Assembly: GCA_947500435.1 (NCBI GenBank)
Contig: CANMRV010000003.1
Location: forward strand, 541,271-605,270
Length of the DNA stretch: 64,000 bases
Direction: 5' to 3'
Source of the DNA: an uncultured Flavobacteriaceae bacterium
Lineage (GTDB): Bacteria; Bacteroidota; Bacteroidia; Flavobacteriales; Flavobacteriaceae
Made by a program: the position numbers and the translations under genes. Below are positions 34,931-44,717 of this stretch, in pieces. How positions within the stretch are numbered: position 1 is the first letter of the stretch; each line of letters starts with the position of its first letter. The notes under the pieces are model-generated. The model was not told the origin of the DNA, ran no database searches, and saw only the letters and a list, made by a program, of their open reading frames with translations.

Positions 34931-35702
34931 TTAGGTTCCAGTTATTTATATTCTGTATAGCGTGATGTGCAGTTAGGTCGAATTGGGTTGGTACTACCGA
35001 AATATAACCATTGGCCAGGGCCCATTCGTCTGTATCTTCCCCTTTGTCTAAAAGTTCAAACTCTCCTGTTAACCAATAATAATCTTTTCCCATCGGATTT
35101 GTCCGCTTGTCGAATTTCTCTTTCCAATTGGCCCTGGCTTGACGGCAAATTTTGATTCCCTTAAAATCTTTCGCTTCTAATTTAGGAATGTTGACGTTTA
35201 AAACAACCCCTGGAGGAATTCCATTTGAAAGTGCCTCCTTAACAATTTTCTTAATACTTTCTCCAGCTGGTTCGAAATCAGCGTTCCAAGAATAATCGCA
35301 AAGCGAGAAACCTATTGCGGGAACACCTTCAATTCCAGCTTCGATTGCAGCACTCATTGTTCCGGAATAAATAACATTAATTGAAGAATTTGAACCATGG
35401 TTGATACCGCTAACACAGATGTCTGGTTTTCGGCCTAAAAGTTCTTGAAGTGCCATTTTAACACAGTCAGCGGGAGTTCCACTACAGCTATACTCTTCAT
35501 TTGCACCATTTTCCAAATCGATTTTCATTCTTTTAGAGTACAAAGCGATATCTAACGTAATGGCATGCCCTTTGCCCGATTGAGGACTATCAGGCGCTAC
35601 GACTACAACATCACCGATTTCTTTCATATAACGGACTAAAGCTCTTAAGCCGGGGGCTGTAATTCCGTCATCATTGGTAACAAGAATCAAAGGTTTTGAC
35701 AA
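34923..35702 (-). CDS. surE: 5'/3'-nucleotidase SurE
   Basis: This metal-dependent phosphatase acts on nucleoside monophosphates and contributes to survival under stress. At 259 residues it has LVTNDDGITAPGLRAL at the N-terminus (Asp-Asp metal ligands), VAPDSPQSGKGHAIT (near 36) and SGINHGSNSSINVIYSGT (in parts near 98), all SurE hallmarks. It is the first gene of a run with the small membrane protein and lpxB. It is divergent from the Ctp protease gene. Confidence 0.93.
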   Translation of the reverse strand: MSKPLILVTNDDGITAPGLRALVRYMKEIGDVVVVAPDSPQSGKGHAITLDIALYSKRMKIDLENGANEEYSCSGTPADCVKMALQELLGRKPDICVSGINHGSNSSINVIYSGTMSAAIEAGIEGVPAIGFSLCDYSWNADFEPAGESIKKIVKEALSNGIPPGVVLNVNIPKLEAKDFKGIKICRQARANWKEKFDKRTNPMGKDYYWLTGEFELLDKGEDTDEWALANGYISVVPTQFDLTAHHAIQNINNWNLNA

Positions 35703-35903
35703 AACGTATAATTTAAGTTGTAAAAATACGTTTAAAAAAAGATATCTATTCGATCGTATTCAACAAAAAAATGGGGCTTTGCTCCATACTGGCACGGTTT
35801 TTTCAGTATCTTAGAGAATCTATTGAAGTTTAGTTCATACAATGAGTTTTACTTTGATATACTTTAGTTCACATCGATTAAATTACATAGTAAACAGAAT
35901 TTT
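35703..35903. other. Divergent surE/ctp intergenic region
   Basis: This AT-rich region of 201 bases separates two divergent genes. I see no exact TAnnTTTG element for either gene. A near match, ACTTTAG, precedes the protease gene, and no RNA gene is recognised. Confidence 0.4.
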
Positions 35904-38051
35904 ATGAAGAAGAATTTCGCTTATGGCTTATTTGCATTATTAATTGCGGTTGCTTCGTGCAGCTTTACAAATAAGACCTTTGAAAATGATGATAAAGACA
36001 AATTGTTGATTGACTTAATCACTTATGTTTTGTCAAAAGGACATTATGAACCCAAAGATATTGATGATGATTTTTCAGTAAATGTATTTGAAGATTTCAT
36101 AGATGTCATCGATCCCACGAAACGGTATTTTTTAGAATCTGACATCAAAGAGTTTGAGCAGCAAAAATTTCAAATAGATGACCAGATTAAAAATACTGAC
36201 ATCACATTTTTTAATGCTGTACATAATCGTTTGGTGCAACGTATGACCGACGCGCAAGCAATATACCAAGAAGTGCTTGAACAGCCTTTTGATTATTCAA
36301 AAGAGGAAACAATTGACATAGCCTATGATAAAATGTCTTTCGCTGCTTCTAGAGATGAGTTGAAAGAACGTTGGAGACAACAGTTGAAATATGCTACATT
36401 GAATACTTATGACTCCAAGATTTCGCATGCACATGAAGATGCGGAAACTGCCAAGGCTCACGGTCATACTGAAAATGAAAAACCAATGTCAGCTGAAGAA
36501 GCTGAATCATCATCTCGTGAATCGACAAGAAAAACCTTAGCTGAATTTTTTGATTTTGTTGATGATTTGGAGCGTAAAGATTGGTTTGTTCAGTATATCA
36601 ACACTATTGTGGACGAGTTTGATCCACATACTTACTATTTTGCACCTGATGATAAAGACAAGTTCGATGCAAGTATGTCAGGTAAGTTTGAAGGTATCGG
36701 TGCCCGTTTACAGAAGAAACCTGAAGGAGCTAAAATAACCGATATTATCTCTGGAGGACCTGTTTGGAGAGATTCACGTTTAGAAGTAGGTGATCTTATT
36801 ATGAAAGTAGGTCAAGATGGTGAAGAGCCTGTTGATATTGTTGGTATGCGTTTGGATGATGCCATTAAAATGATTAAAGGTCCTGAAGGTACGGTCGTTG
36901 ATTTGACGGTACGAAAAATAGATGGTTCACAAGAGGTTATTTCTTTAACTAGAGATGTTGTCGAGCTGGAAGAGTCTTTTGCGAAATCTGCGAACATTAA
37001 AAAGGAAAATCAAAAATTTGGACTAATTCACTTGCCTAAGTTTTACGTTGACTTTGATGACTATAGTGAGCGCAATGCCGCTACTGATGTAGCTAAGGAA
37101 GTTGAACGTTTGAAGCAAGAAGGTGCTGAAGGGTTGATATTAGATCTTCGGGATAATGGTGGAGGTTCTCTGAAAACAGTAGTTGAAATGGGAGGACTTT
37201 TTATTAAGGATGGTCCAATCGTACAAGTACAGTCCTCAGGAAAAGACAAGGACGTCTATGACGATAAAGACGAGCGTATTCAATGGGATGGTCCACTAGT
37301 AATATTGGTCAACGAGCTTTCTGCTTCGGCTTCTGAAATTTTAGCAGCGGCTATGCAAGATTATAAAAGAGCTGTGGTAATAGGTAGTAAACAGACCTTC
37401 GGAAAAGGCACAGTTCAAAATGTAATTGACTTGAATAATATTGTTAGAAGTAATGAAAATGGTGATTTGGGAGCCTTGAAATTGACAACCCAAAAGTTCT
37501 ACAGAATAAATGGGGGTTCTACACAATTAGAAGGTGTTAAAAGTGATGTTGTGGTTCCGGACAAGTATAGTTATATTGATATCGGAGAAAGAGATCAATC
37601 GAATCCTTTGAAATGGGATAAAATTACTCCGGCTGAATATGACTTTTGGGATGGTTATATCGACTACGACCAAACTATTGCGAATAGCACGAAGAGAATG
37701 GCTGCTAACCCTCAAATAAAGCTAATTGAGGAGAATGCACAATGGATCAAGTCCCAACAAGATGAAACTATGATTTCCTTGAACTATGAAGCTTATAAAT
37801 CTGAAAAGGAAAAAGACAATAAGAAGTCTGACTATTTCAAGAAGATGAACGATTACGATTCTAAGCTGACCTTCGAATCATTAAAATACGAGCAAGAGCT
37901 ATTTACTCAAGATTCGGTTTTAAGAGAAAAGAGAAATCGATGGCACAAGAATTTGGCAAAGGATGTTTATGTTGAAGAAGCAGTTAATGTACTGCAAGAT
38001 TTGAAAATCAACAACATCAAGAATGGTAAATTGGCCAGTGTGAAAGGATAA
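35904..38051 (+). CDS. Carboxy-terminal processing protease (Tsp/Prc type, S41)
   Basis: This 715-residue lipoprotein-type protease (VASC, Cys19) trims or degrades envelope proteins from their C-termini. It has an N-terminal region typical of Prc, a PDZ domain (about 250-335, GIGARLQKKPEGAKI and the following strands) and an S41 core with ELSASASEILAAA (near 472) and the lysine in TFGKGT (residue 501). A DUF3340-like C-terminus (about 555-700) follows. Length and domain order match E. coli Prc rather than shorter CtpA proteins. A terminator follows at 38075-38103. Confidence 0.9.
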   Translation: MKKNFAYGLFALLIAVASCSFTNKTFENDDKDKLLIDLITYVLSKGHYEPKDIDDDFSVNVFEDFIDVIDPTKRYFLESDIKEFEQQKFQIDDQIKNTDITFFNAVHNRLVQRMTDAQAIYQEVLEQPFDYSKEETIDIAYDKMSFAASRDELKERWRQQLKYATLNTYDSKISHAHEDAETAKAHGHTENEKPMSAEEAESSSRESTRKTLAEFFDFVDDLERKDWFVQYINTIVDEFDPHTYYFAPDDKDKFDASMSGKFEGIGARLQKKPEGAKITDIISGGPVWRDSRLEVGDLIMKVGQDGEEPVDIVGMRLDDAIKMIKGPEGTVVDLTVRKIDGSQEVISLTRDVVELEESFAKSANIKKENQKFGLIHLPKFYVDFDDYSERNAATDVAKEVERLKQEGAEGLILDLRDNGGGSLKTVVEMGGLFIKDGPIVQVQSSGKDKDVYDDKDERIQWDGPLVILVNELSASASEILAAAMQDYKRAVVIGSKQTFGKGTVQNVIDLNNIVRSNENGDLGALKLTTQKFYRINGGSTQLEGVKSDVVVPDKYSYIDIGERDQSNPLKWDKITPAEYDFWDGYIDYDQTIANSTKRMAANPQIKLIEENAQWIKSQQDETMISLNYEAYKSEKEKDNKKSDYFKKMNDYDSKLTFESLKYEQELFTQDSVLREKRNRWHKNLAKDVYVEEAVNVLQDLKINNIKNGKLASVKG

Positions 38052-38074
38052 TTTCCAAAAGGATATACATAAAA

Positions 38075-38103
38075 CAAAGCCCCGCTCAATGAGTGGGGCT
38101 TTG
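38075..38103. terminator. Bidirectional terminator
   Basis: CAAAGCCCC and GGGGCTTTG form a stem extended by CTC/GAG around an AAT loop. It lies between the convergent protease and msrA genes and can serve both. Confidence 0.8.
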
Positions 38104-38124
38104 CATTATAAAAGTTTAGGAGTA

Positions 38125-38676
38125 TTAACTTGAAACTTTCTTCAATTTACTTGCATGCATCTTGCGAAGCTTTGCCAGCTTAGGAGTAATAACGGCACTA
38201 CAATATCCCTGTGATTGATTATTGGCGTAGTAGTCTTGATGATACTCCTCAGCATCATAAAACACACCAAGCGGACTAATTTCCGTTACGATAGGATCTT
38301 CAAAGTAGGATGTCATTTCTTTCAATACCAGTTCTGAGACTTCCTTTTGTTTTTCATTATGGTAGTAAATTACCGAACGGTATTGGGTGCCAACATCACC
38401 ACCTTGTCTGTTTAAGGTTGTAGGGTCATGACTGGTCATAAAAACCTCCAAGATATCATGAAACGAAATGATATTGGCATCGAAAGTTATCTGAACTACT
38501 TCTGCGTGCCCAGTTAGCCCAGAGCAAACCTCACGATATGTTGGTTTGCCTGGTGCGGTGCCACCAGTGTATCCTGATATAATTTTTTCTACACCATCAA
38601 TTTGTTGAAAAACTGCTTCAACACACCAAAAACATCCACCACCAATAGTGGCAATTTCTAAATTTTTATTATCCAT
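38125..38676 (-). CDS. msrA: Peptide methionine-S-sulfoxide reductase MsrA
   Basis: MsrA reduces the S-form of methionine sulfoxide in proteins. At 183 residues it shows the catalytic GGCFWCVEAVF (Cys near 16), SGYTGG and YYANNQSQGYC with a resolving cysteine. No signal peptide is present, so it is cytoplasmic. Its start overlaps the msrB end by 8 bases, so both reductases come from one transcript. Confidence 0.95.
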   Translation of the reverse strand: MDNKNLEIATIGGGCFWCVEAVFQQIDGVEKIISGYTGGTAPGKPTYREVCSGLTGHAEVVQITFDANIISFHDILEVFMTSHDPTTLNRQGGDVGTQYRSVIYYHNEKQKEVSELVLKEMTSYFEDPIVTEISPLGVFYDAEEYHQDYYANNQSQGYCSAVITPKLAKLRKMHASKLKKVSS

Positions 38677-39130
38677 TATTTACCTCCTCTTTTTCGATTA
38701 TCATAGATTCTGAATTGATACAATAGCGTAGTCCGCTTGGTTCAGGCCCATCAGGGAAAACATGTCCCAAATGTCCATCGCAGGTATTGCACATGACTTC
38801 TACGCGTACCATGCCGAATGCGGTATCCTTCTCGTATTGAATCGCATTTTCTTTAATTGGCTCAGTGAAACTTGGCCAACCAGTTCCTGACTCGAATTTA
38901 ATAGACGAATCAAACAAAGGTGAGCTGCAGCAAACACAATTGTATTTTCCCGCGTCGTGAATGTGACACAATTCTCCAGAGTGTGGTCTTTCAGTCCCTT
39001 TGAGCCGCGTAATTCTGAATTGTTCTGGCGTCAAAATTTCTCGCCATTCAGCTTCAGTTTTTTCCACCCTTTTATCAGGGCTAGGGTTCCCTTTTGTTGC
39101 AAAATGAATAACATCTTTCCATGTAAGCAT
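38669..39130 (-). CDS. msrB: Peptide methionine-R-sulfoxide reductase MsrB
   Basis: MsrB reduces the R-form of methionine sulfoxide in proteins. The 153-residue protein has zinc-binding pairs CVCC (near 64-67) and CNTC (near 114-117), SGTGWPSF (near 81) and the catalytic cysteine in RYCINS. Overlap with msrA gives a two-enzyme repair operon. A purine-rich GGAAAAAG sits before its ATG. Confidence 0.95.
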   Translation of the reverse strand: MLTWKDVIHFATKGNPSPDKRVEKTEAEWREILTPEQFRITRLKGTERPHSGELCHIHDAGKYNCVCCSSPLFDSSIKFESGTGWPSFTEPIKENAIQYEKDTAFGMVRVEVMCNTCDGHLGHVFPDGPEPSGLRYCINSESMIIEKEEVNNG

Positions 39131-39293
39131 AATTCTTTTTCCTTTCTTTTTTAGTCGGATTTATAGATAAACAAATCCCCATCCAAGGTAAAAAAAAGTA
39201 AATGGGGAAATACAATTTATTAGTCGAAATTTAGGCCAATATCTTACAGGATTATCAGAAGGATTTCCATTGAAATTACAGTAAATTTAGGCC

Positions 39294-40106
39294 ATGGGAA
39301 AAAGTGTAAAAAATCGAACAATCTATACAGTACTGTTATTGATTTGTCTTGTAGGTTTTTGGCTCTTCGAGAATTTCTACACGCCAGATACCTATACTTC
39401 TCCGGATGGACAAAGTATACAAACAGATATGCCTTCTTATGTGCTGCCGACATCTACAACGGGTGCAATTGTTAATCATGATTATTATTCACTTTCGTAT
39501 AATGAGCCGTTTGAACAAGCAGAATGGGTGGTCTATACTTTAGATAAGAAGCATTTGACCTATGATGACCGAAAGCGTCCTTATTTTATAGAAGACCCTA
39601 AAGTAAAAACGAAATCTGCGGATTGGCGAAATTATAAGGGTTCAGGATATGACAGGGGACATCTTTGCCCAGCTGGAGATCGACGTTTTTCTGAGTATGC
39701 TTACAACGAAACCTTTTATACGAGTAATATAAGTCCGCAGAATAGAGAGTTTAATGCAGGAGTCTGGAATCAATTAGAAATGAAAACCCGCCAATGGGTA
39801 AAGAAAAATGGTACTCATTTTGTTATTACGGGTGGTGTTTTGGAAAGTGGTTTGGAAGAGATAGGAGAAGAAGATGTTGATGTTCCTCGTTACTATTACA
39901 AAGTAATTGCAAAAGGAAGTGCAAGCAAGTTGAAAGTAATTGCCTTTTTGATGGAGAATCGACCCAGTTCAAAACCTATCAAAGAGTTTGTGGTAACTAT
40001 TGATGATATAGAAAATCGAACCGGAATAGATTTTTTTAGTGAACTAGCTGATGATATTGAGGATGTGCTAGAAAGTGAAATTCGAACCAAGGATTGGAAA
40101 TTTTAA
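39294..40106 (+). CDS. Membrane-anchored DNA/RNA non-specific endonuclease
   Basis: This 270-residue nuclease of the NucA/Serratia type (beta-beta-alpha-Me finger) has an N-terminal helix (about 10-27) that acts as anchor or uncleaved signal. The active site is YDRGHLCPAGD with general-base His123, and the metal-binding Asn lies in TSNISPQNREFN (near 145). It should degrade nucleic acids outside the cytoplasm. Its stop overlaps that of the convergent rodA gene by four bases. A TAAATTTA sequence directly before the ATG may be a weak -7 element. Confidence 0.85.
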   Translation: MGKSVKNRTIYTVLLLICLVGFWLFENFYTPDTYTSPDGQSIQTDMPSYVLPTSTTGAIVNHDYYSLSYNEPFEQAEWVVYTLDKKHLTYDDRKRPYFIEDPKVKTKSADWRNYKGSGYDRGHLCPAGDRRFSEYAYNETFYTSNISPQNREFNAGVWNQLEMKTRQWVKKNGTHFVITGGVLESGLEEIGEEDVDVPRYYYKVIAKGSASKLKVIAFLMENRPSSKPIKEFVVTIDDIENRTGIDFFSELADDIEDVLESEIRTKDWKF

Positions 40107-41386
40107 ATTCCTTCCTTTAAACGATTTGAATCTAGCTTTAAGAAAATAAATAATAAGATTGTAAAGAACAGAAGACCAGAACCGCCATAGCTAAAGAAGG
40201 GTAGTGGAATACCGATAGTTGGAAGTATGCCGATCACCATTCCAATATTTATAAAATAATGTATAAATAGAATTGAGATTACACCATAACCATACATACG
40301 ACTAAACGGATTCTTCTGTCGCTCGGCTAGATAAACAAGTCGTAAGAGCATCAAAGTGAAAAGTAAAACCACTGTGGAGGTGCCTACGAACCCCCATTCT
40401 TCACCTACGGTGCTAAAAATGTAATCTGTTTCTTGTTCGGGTACAAAATCTCCTTTGGTACGCGTGCCTTCCAAAAACCCCTTTCCAAAGAAACCACCTG
40501 ACTCAATAGCTTTTTCAGATTGATAAGTATTGTAACCAATGGTTTTTCTGATTTTCTCCAACTTCACAGGGTCTTTTTCCAACCTTAACCATAAACTGAA
40601 ACGATCACGATGGCGTTGCTCGAAAACATTGTTAAATACAAAATTCACAGAAAGTGAAAACAATATTGCAATCACGGTAATGGAAATCATTGGAAAAATG
40701 GGCACTTTAAATGTTTTCCTTTTTAGAAGTAAAAAGAGAATAACAAATAAGACTAGAAATATAGTAACCCAAATAGTACCAAACATTAGTGTGGTTATAA
40801 AAACCAAAACGGTTAGAATGGCGAAGCCTAGATAATATAAGGGTAAGCCCTCTCTGAAGATAACGAAGACCATTGCAAAAAATACCAAAGCACTGCCAGG
40901 ATCTGGTTGAGGGACAATCAATATTACAGGAATCAAAAGTACCAAGAATGCATATAGTTGGTCTTTTCGTCGCCTAATGTCGGTTTGTATATCGCTAAGG
41001 TATTTCGCCAGGGCTAGCGCCGTAGCTACCTTAGCCAACTCCGAAGGTTGTAAGTTGAAAAAACCAAGGTCGTACCATGAGGTAGCCCCAGCAATGGTCT
41101 TTCCGAAAGGATAAAGACCTAATAAAAGTATCATTGCTATAATGTACAAAATACTTGAAAATCGTTCGTAAAAGCTAGCTTCTAAGGCTAGAACAAGAAC
41201 GATAGCGGCAAAAGTTACTCCGATAAAAAACAGTTGCTTTCCGTGAAGGGTACTAAAGTCAAAAAGGGAGACACCCTCGTTGGAAAAAGTACTTGAATAA
41301 ATATTTACCCAACCTATCGTTAATAGTGCTAGAAAGATAAAAACGGTAAGCCAATCAATACGCTTAAGGACACTTTTACCGGCCAT
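40103..41386 (-). CDS. rodA: Rod-shape SEDS glycosyltransferase RodA
   Basis: This peptidoglycan polymerase of the elongation machinery is a 427-residue protein with about ten membrane helices. It has LQPSELAKVATALALAKYL (in part), the GGSGLL-type element PFFSYGGSGLLFF near the C-terminus and a large periplasmic loop between. It follows PBP2 by six bases as last gene of the mre operon and partners with that transpeptidase. Confidence 0.93.
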   Translation of the reverse strand: MAGKSVLKRIDWLTVFIFLALLTIGWVNIYSSTFSNEGVSLFDFSTLHGKQLFFIGVTFAAIVLVLALEASFYERFSSILYIIAMILLLGLYPFGKTIAGATSWYDLGFFNLQPSELAKVATALALAKYLSDIQTDIRRRKDQLYAFLVLLIPVILIVPQPDPGSALVFFAMVFVIFREGLPLYYLGFAILTVLVFITTLMFGTIWVTIFLVLFVILFLLLKRKTFKVPIFPMISITVIAILFSLSVNFVFNNVFEQRHRDRFSLWLRLEKDPVKLEKIRKTIGYNTYQSEKAIESGGFFGKGFLEGTRTKGDFVPEQETDYIFSTVGEEWGFVGTSTVVLLFTLMLLRLVYLAERQKNPFSRMYGYGVISILFIHYFINIGMVIGILPTIGIPLPFFSYGGSGLLFFTILLFIFLKLDSNRLKEGI

Positions 41387-41392
41387 AGGTAT

Positions 41393-43312
41393 TTATTTAG
41401 AAGGGATTTCCTCCGTTTTTGGTTTGATGGCATGCTGACTCCAATCGTATTCATTTATTTCAAATGGCATTCCGCTATAAGGTTTGGCATATTCGTGTTC
41501 TAAAGTTCTTTCGAGCATTTTTTTCTCAAGATCTTTGCGGGTGATTTCACGTTTTAAATATTTCTCAATGAGAAGTGAAGCAATGTGACCTGCATATCGC
41601 CCACCATAATAGCCATTTTCAATATATACAGCGATAGCAATTTTAGGGTTCTCCACTGGCGCAAATGCAACAAAAACAGAATGATCAGTTAATTGCGTTT
41701 TGACGCTATCAATTATGGTATAATTCTCAACAGTACCTGTTTTTCCTGCTATGGAAATATCAGGTACCTGCAAATAATAGGCGGTTCCACCTTTTTTTCT
41801 ATATACATCTGCCATACCTTGAATTACAGGTTCAAAATGTTTTTTGTCAATGGTAGTATACTTGGGTTTTGTGAAATCGGGAATGCTGATGTCTTTACCG
41901 GCAACTTTCTTAATTACATGAGGCGTGTAATAATGACCGCGGTTAGCAATAGCTGCAGTCATATTCGCCAATTGAATAGGAGTTACAGAAACTTCTCCTT
42001 GACCAATAGCATTGGAGATAATATAGGAGGATGACCAACGGTTATCCCCGTACCATTTGTCATAATATTCCTTGGTGGGAATTCTTCCTTTCCTGCCTGT
42101 ATGAAGGTCTGAACCTAAATAATTGCCCAGGCCAAAACTTTCGATATGCTTTGACCATACATCTTGTCCTTCGTCAGTTGTTGGGAATTTTTCATAGATT
42201 TTGCGAAAAGTATTTACAAAATAGGCATTGCATGATTTAAAAATTCCAACATTCATATTTCGGGTTCCACCACCACAGTGACATCCTCGAAGTGTTCTTC
42301 CAACATAAAAACCGTTATAACATTTAAAATTTGTGCTAGGCACAATGACACCTTCTTGAAGTGCCACAAGTGCCATAAGTGTTTTAAAAGGGGAACCGGG
42401 AGATGATTCTGCTAGAATGGAACGGTCAAATGTAGGTTTTGAGATGGTATCATAATGCAACTTACTATAGTTTTTCGAACGTTTTCTGCCTACTAATAAG
42501 GATGGGTTATAGGTGGGGCCTGAAATCATAGTTAAGATTTCCCCTGAAGAAGGCTCGATGGCAACTACTCCACCTCGTTTTCCATTCATCAATAATTCTC
42601 CATATTCTTGGAGCTCTTTGTCAATGGTGATATGAATTTCTTTTCCTTGAACAGGTTGAATATCAAGTATTCCATCCTTGTATTTACCAATGTCTCGATT
42701 AAAACGATCTTTTTGAATGTATTGAACACCTTTGCTACCTCTCAGGGTATCTTCATAAACTTTTTCAATTCCTGTCCGACCTGTCAATTCTCCCTGAACA
42801 TAATTCGGATCCTTAGCTAAATCCCGTTCGTTCACTTCACTGATATATCCTAGTACATTGGCAGCAGCATTCGTATCGTAGTAGCGCAGCGATCGTTTCT
42901 GAATATAAAAACCAGGGTACCTTCGCATCTTCTCCTGTAACCGTGCGTAATCCTGTTTTGAAAGTTGCGGTACTAAAACAGATGGAAGTCTTGGAGAATA
43001 TATTCGTGCCCTTCTTAGTTCCTTTTTGAATTTTTCTTTTTCAATATCCAGTAATTGACAGAATTCGAGCGTATCAAGAGCTTTTACCTCTCTAGGAATA
43101 ACCATTACATCATAAGCCGGATCATTACCAACCAACAATTTATTATTCCTATCATAAATGTATCCTCTCTCTGGATAATCATAAATTGCCTTAATGGCAG
43201 GATCTTCCATCACTTGATCTGCAGAAAAACTAAATATCTGTAAATAGGATAATCTACCAATAAAGGTAAGTCCTATAATGACGATTATGGATGATAGCAA
43301 AAGTTTCTTCAT
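41393..43312 (-). CDS. mrdA: Penicillin-binding protein 2 (transpeptidase)
   Basis: This class B transpeptidase crosslinks peptidoglycan during elongation. The 639-residue protein has one N-terminal membrane anchor, a pedestal domain (about 40-230) and a transpeptidase domain. The active-site serine is in SPGSPFKTLMA (SxxK as SPFK), with SCN in FKSCNAYFV and KTGT in AGKTGTVEN. It overlaps mreD by four bases and precedes rodA, its polymerase partner. Confidence 0.93.
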   Translation of the reverse strand: MKKLLLSSIIVIIGLTFIGRLSYLQIFSFSADQVMEDPAIKAIYDYPERGYIYDRNNKLLVGNDPAYDVMVIPREVKALDTLEFCQLLDIEKEKFKKELRRARIYSPRLPSVLVPQLSKQDYARLQEKMRRYPGFYIQKRSLRYYDTNAAANVLGYISEVNERDLAKDPNYVQGELTGRTGIEKVYEDTLRGSKGVQYIQKDRFNRDIGKYKDGILDIQPVQGKEIHITIDKELQEYGELLMNGKRGGVVAIEPSSGEILTMISGPTYNPSLLVGRKRSKNYSKLHYDTISKPTFDRSILAESSPGSPFKTLMALVALQEGVIVPSTNFKCYNGFYVGRTLRGCHCGGGTRNMNVGIFKSCNAYFVNTFRKIYEKFPTTDEGQDVWSKHIESFGLGNYLGSDLHTGRKGRIPTKEYYDKWYGDNRWSSSYIISNAIGQGEVSVTPIQLANMTAAIANRGHYYTPHVIKKVAGKDISIPDFTKPKYTTIDKKHFEPVIQGMADVYRKKGGTAYYLQVPDISIAGKTGTVENYTIIDSVKTQLTDHSVFVAFAPVENPKIAIAVYIENGYYGGRYAGHIASLLIEKYLKREITRKDLEKKMLERTLEHEYAKPYSGMPFEINEYDWSQHAIKPKTEEIPSK

Positions 43313-43818
43313 TCTTTTCTAACACTAAAAAGGGAACTGAATAATAAACAAAGTACCAGAGTAGCAGCACTAATGGAAACTACCTTTTTCAAAATCAAAA
43401 TCAAATTAGAAAAACTAAAAATCTCTAGAGTAAAGAAAACCATGTGGTGTACTACTATTAATAACGCTAAAAACGTGAATTGTTGTACTCTAGTAGCGTT
43501 ACCTAATTTGAAACTTTGGAATTCATAGTTAACGCCAAAGACAAAACGCATAATTGCTGGTCTCATGTAGGCAATTGTAATAGTAGAGGCAGCATTAATT
43601 GCCATTGTATCAGAAAAGAAATCGATTGAAAGGCCTAACAAAAAACTAAGTCCGATAAAGGCAGCTCTATTTTGTTTGATAGGATACCAATATAGGAACA
43701 AGATATAAACCATGGGGTTAATAAAACCAAAAAAGTTCAACCTATTGAATACAAGAACTTGCACTAAAACAAGCAGTGCAAATCGAATAACGTTAATGAA
43801 GTAGGAATTGCTAATCAT
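43309..43818 (-). CDS. mreD: Rod-shape protein MreD
   Basis: This 169-residue inner-membrane protein of the elongasome has about five helices. Family identity rests on size, hydrophobicity, the VYILFLYWYP and GLSIDFFSDT segments and position between mreC and PBP2. It overlaps mreC by 8 bases and PBP2 by four. Confidence 0.85.
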   Translation of the reverse strand: MISNSYFINVIRFALLVLVQVLVFNRLNFFGFINPMVYILFLYWYPIKQNRAAFIGLSFLLGLSIDFFSDTMAINAASTITIAYMRPAIMRFVFGVNYEFQSFKLGNATRVQQFTFLALLIVVHHMVFFTLEIFSFSNLILILKKVVSISAATLVLCLLFSSLFSVRKE

Positions 43819-44629
43819 TACTTTCGGTTTCTTCTTGTAATTCTATAATTTCTTCTCTATCCGCATTACTTACGATGTAGACATTTTTGATATTTGTCAT
43901 ATCATTGAAGAGCGAAACTTCAATGTTCCAAAAACTTTTTGAATCATTAAGGTCAAACTTTTTGATAGTTCCTATAGGAATGTTTTCAGGAAAAATGCTA
44001 CTCATACCACCGGTTACAATTGTATCACCGATTACCAAAGGCACTAGTCTAGGAATGTCCACTAACTGTACAACGTTATACGTTCTAGCATCCCAAGTTA
44101 AAGAGCCGAAATTGTCAGTGTTCTTCAGTTTGGCATTGATATTCGAATTCTCATTTAAGATACTTTGTACTGTGGCGAAATTATTTGAAGTGTTTTCAAC
44201 AATACCTAATATGCCTTTTGAAGTGATGACGCCCATATCGGGTTTGACACTATCCTTTTCGCCTTTATTTATGGTTATGTAATTTCTAGGGAGCGCATAA
44301 CTGTTTTTAATAATTTGACCAGAGGTAATAGTATAGGTCAATTGAGTGGAGTCTAATTCAGAGGGAATAGATTCTTTTTTATTGAAAAGTAAAAGGCGGA
44401 GTCGCTCGTTTTCTTCGACCAAGTCTCTATTTTCCTTATCCAAATTAAAGTAGGAGGTAATACCGAATGAGGTTTCATAAATATTTCCTGCGACCCAACT
44501 TGAAGAATTAAAGAAACGGGATTGGTGATAGGAATGTGATTGAATCGTAAAACCCAAGGAAACAATCATCAAAAAGATATAAAGAATGAAATTCTTATAT
44601 CGTAAGATAAAGTTGATAATCTGTTGCAT
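43811..44629 (-). CDS. mreC: Rod-shape protein MreC
   Basis: This periplasmic scaffold of the elongation machinery is a 272-residue protein with one N-terminal membrane helix, a coiled coil (about 60-85, KENRDLVEENERLRLLL) and the beta-domain with NYITINKGEKDSVKPDMGV and ILGIVENTS. A glutamate-rich tail (EEIIELQEETESND) ends the protein. It lies 88 bases after mreB and overlaps mreD by 8. Confidence 0.92.
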   Translation of the reverse strand: MQQIINFILRYKNFILYIFLMIVSLGFTIQSHSYHQSRFFNSSSWVAGNIYETSFGITSYFNLDKENRDLVEENERLRLLLFNKKESIPSELDSTQLTYTITSGQIIKNSYALPRNYITINKGEKDSVKPDMGVITSKGILGIVENTSNNFATVQSILNENSNINAKLKNTDNFGSLTWDARTYNVVQLVDIPRLVPLVIGDTIVTGGMSSIFPENIPIGTIKKFDLNDSKSFWNIEVSLFNDMTNIKNVYIVSNADREEIIELQEETESND

Positions 44630-44717
44630 GCATTTTTAATTTTATGCGACGCTATCTCCAAAGATTAGGTCTATAAAAACGTAGGTAATATTCAATCAGG
44701 GTTATGGTTTGGAATTC

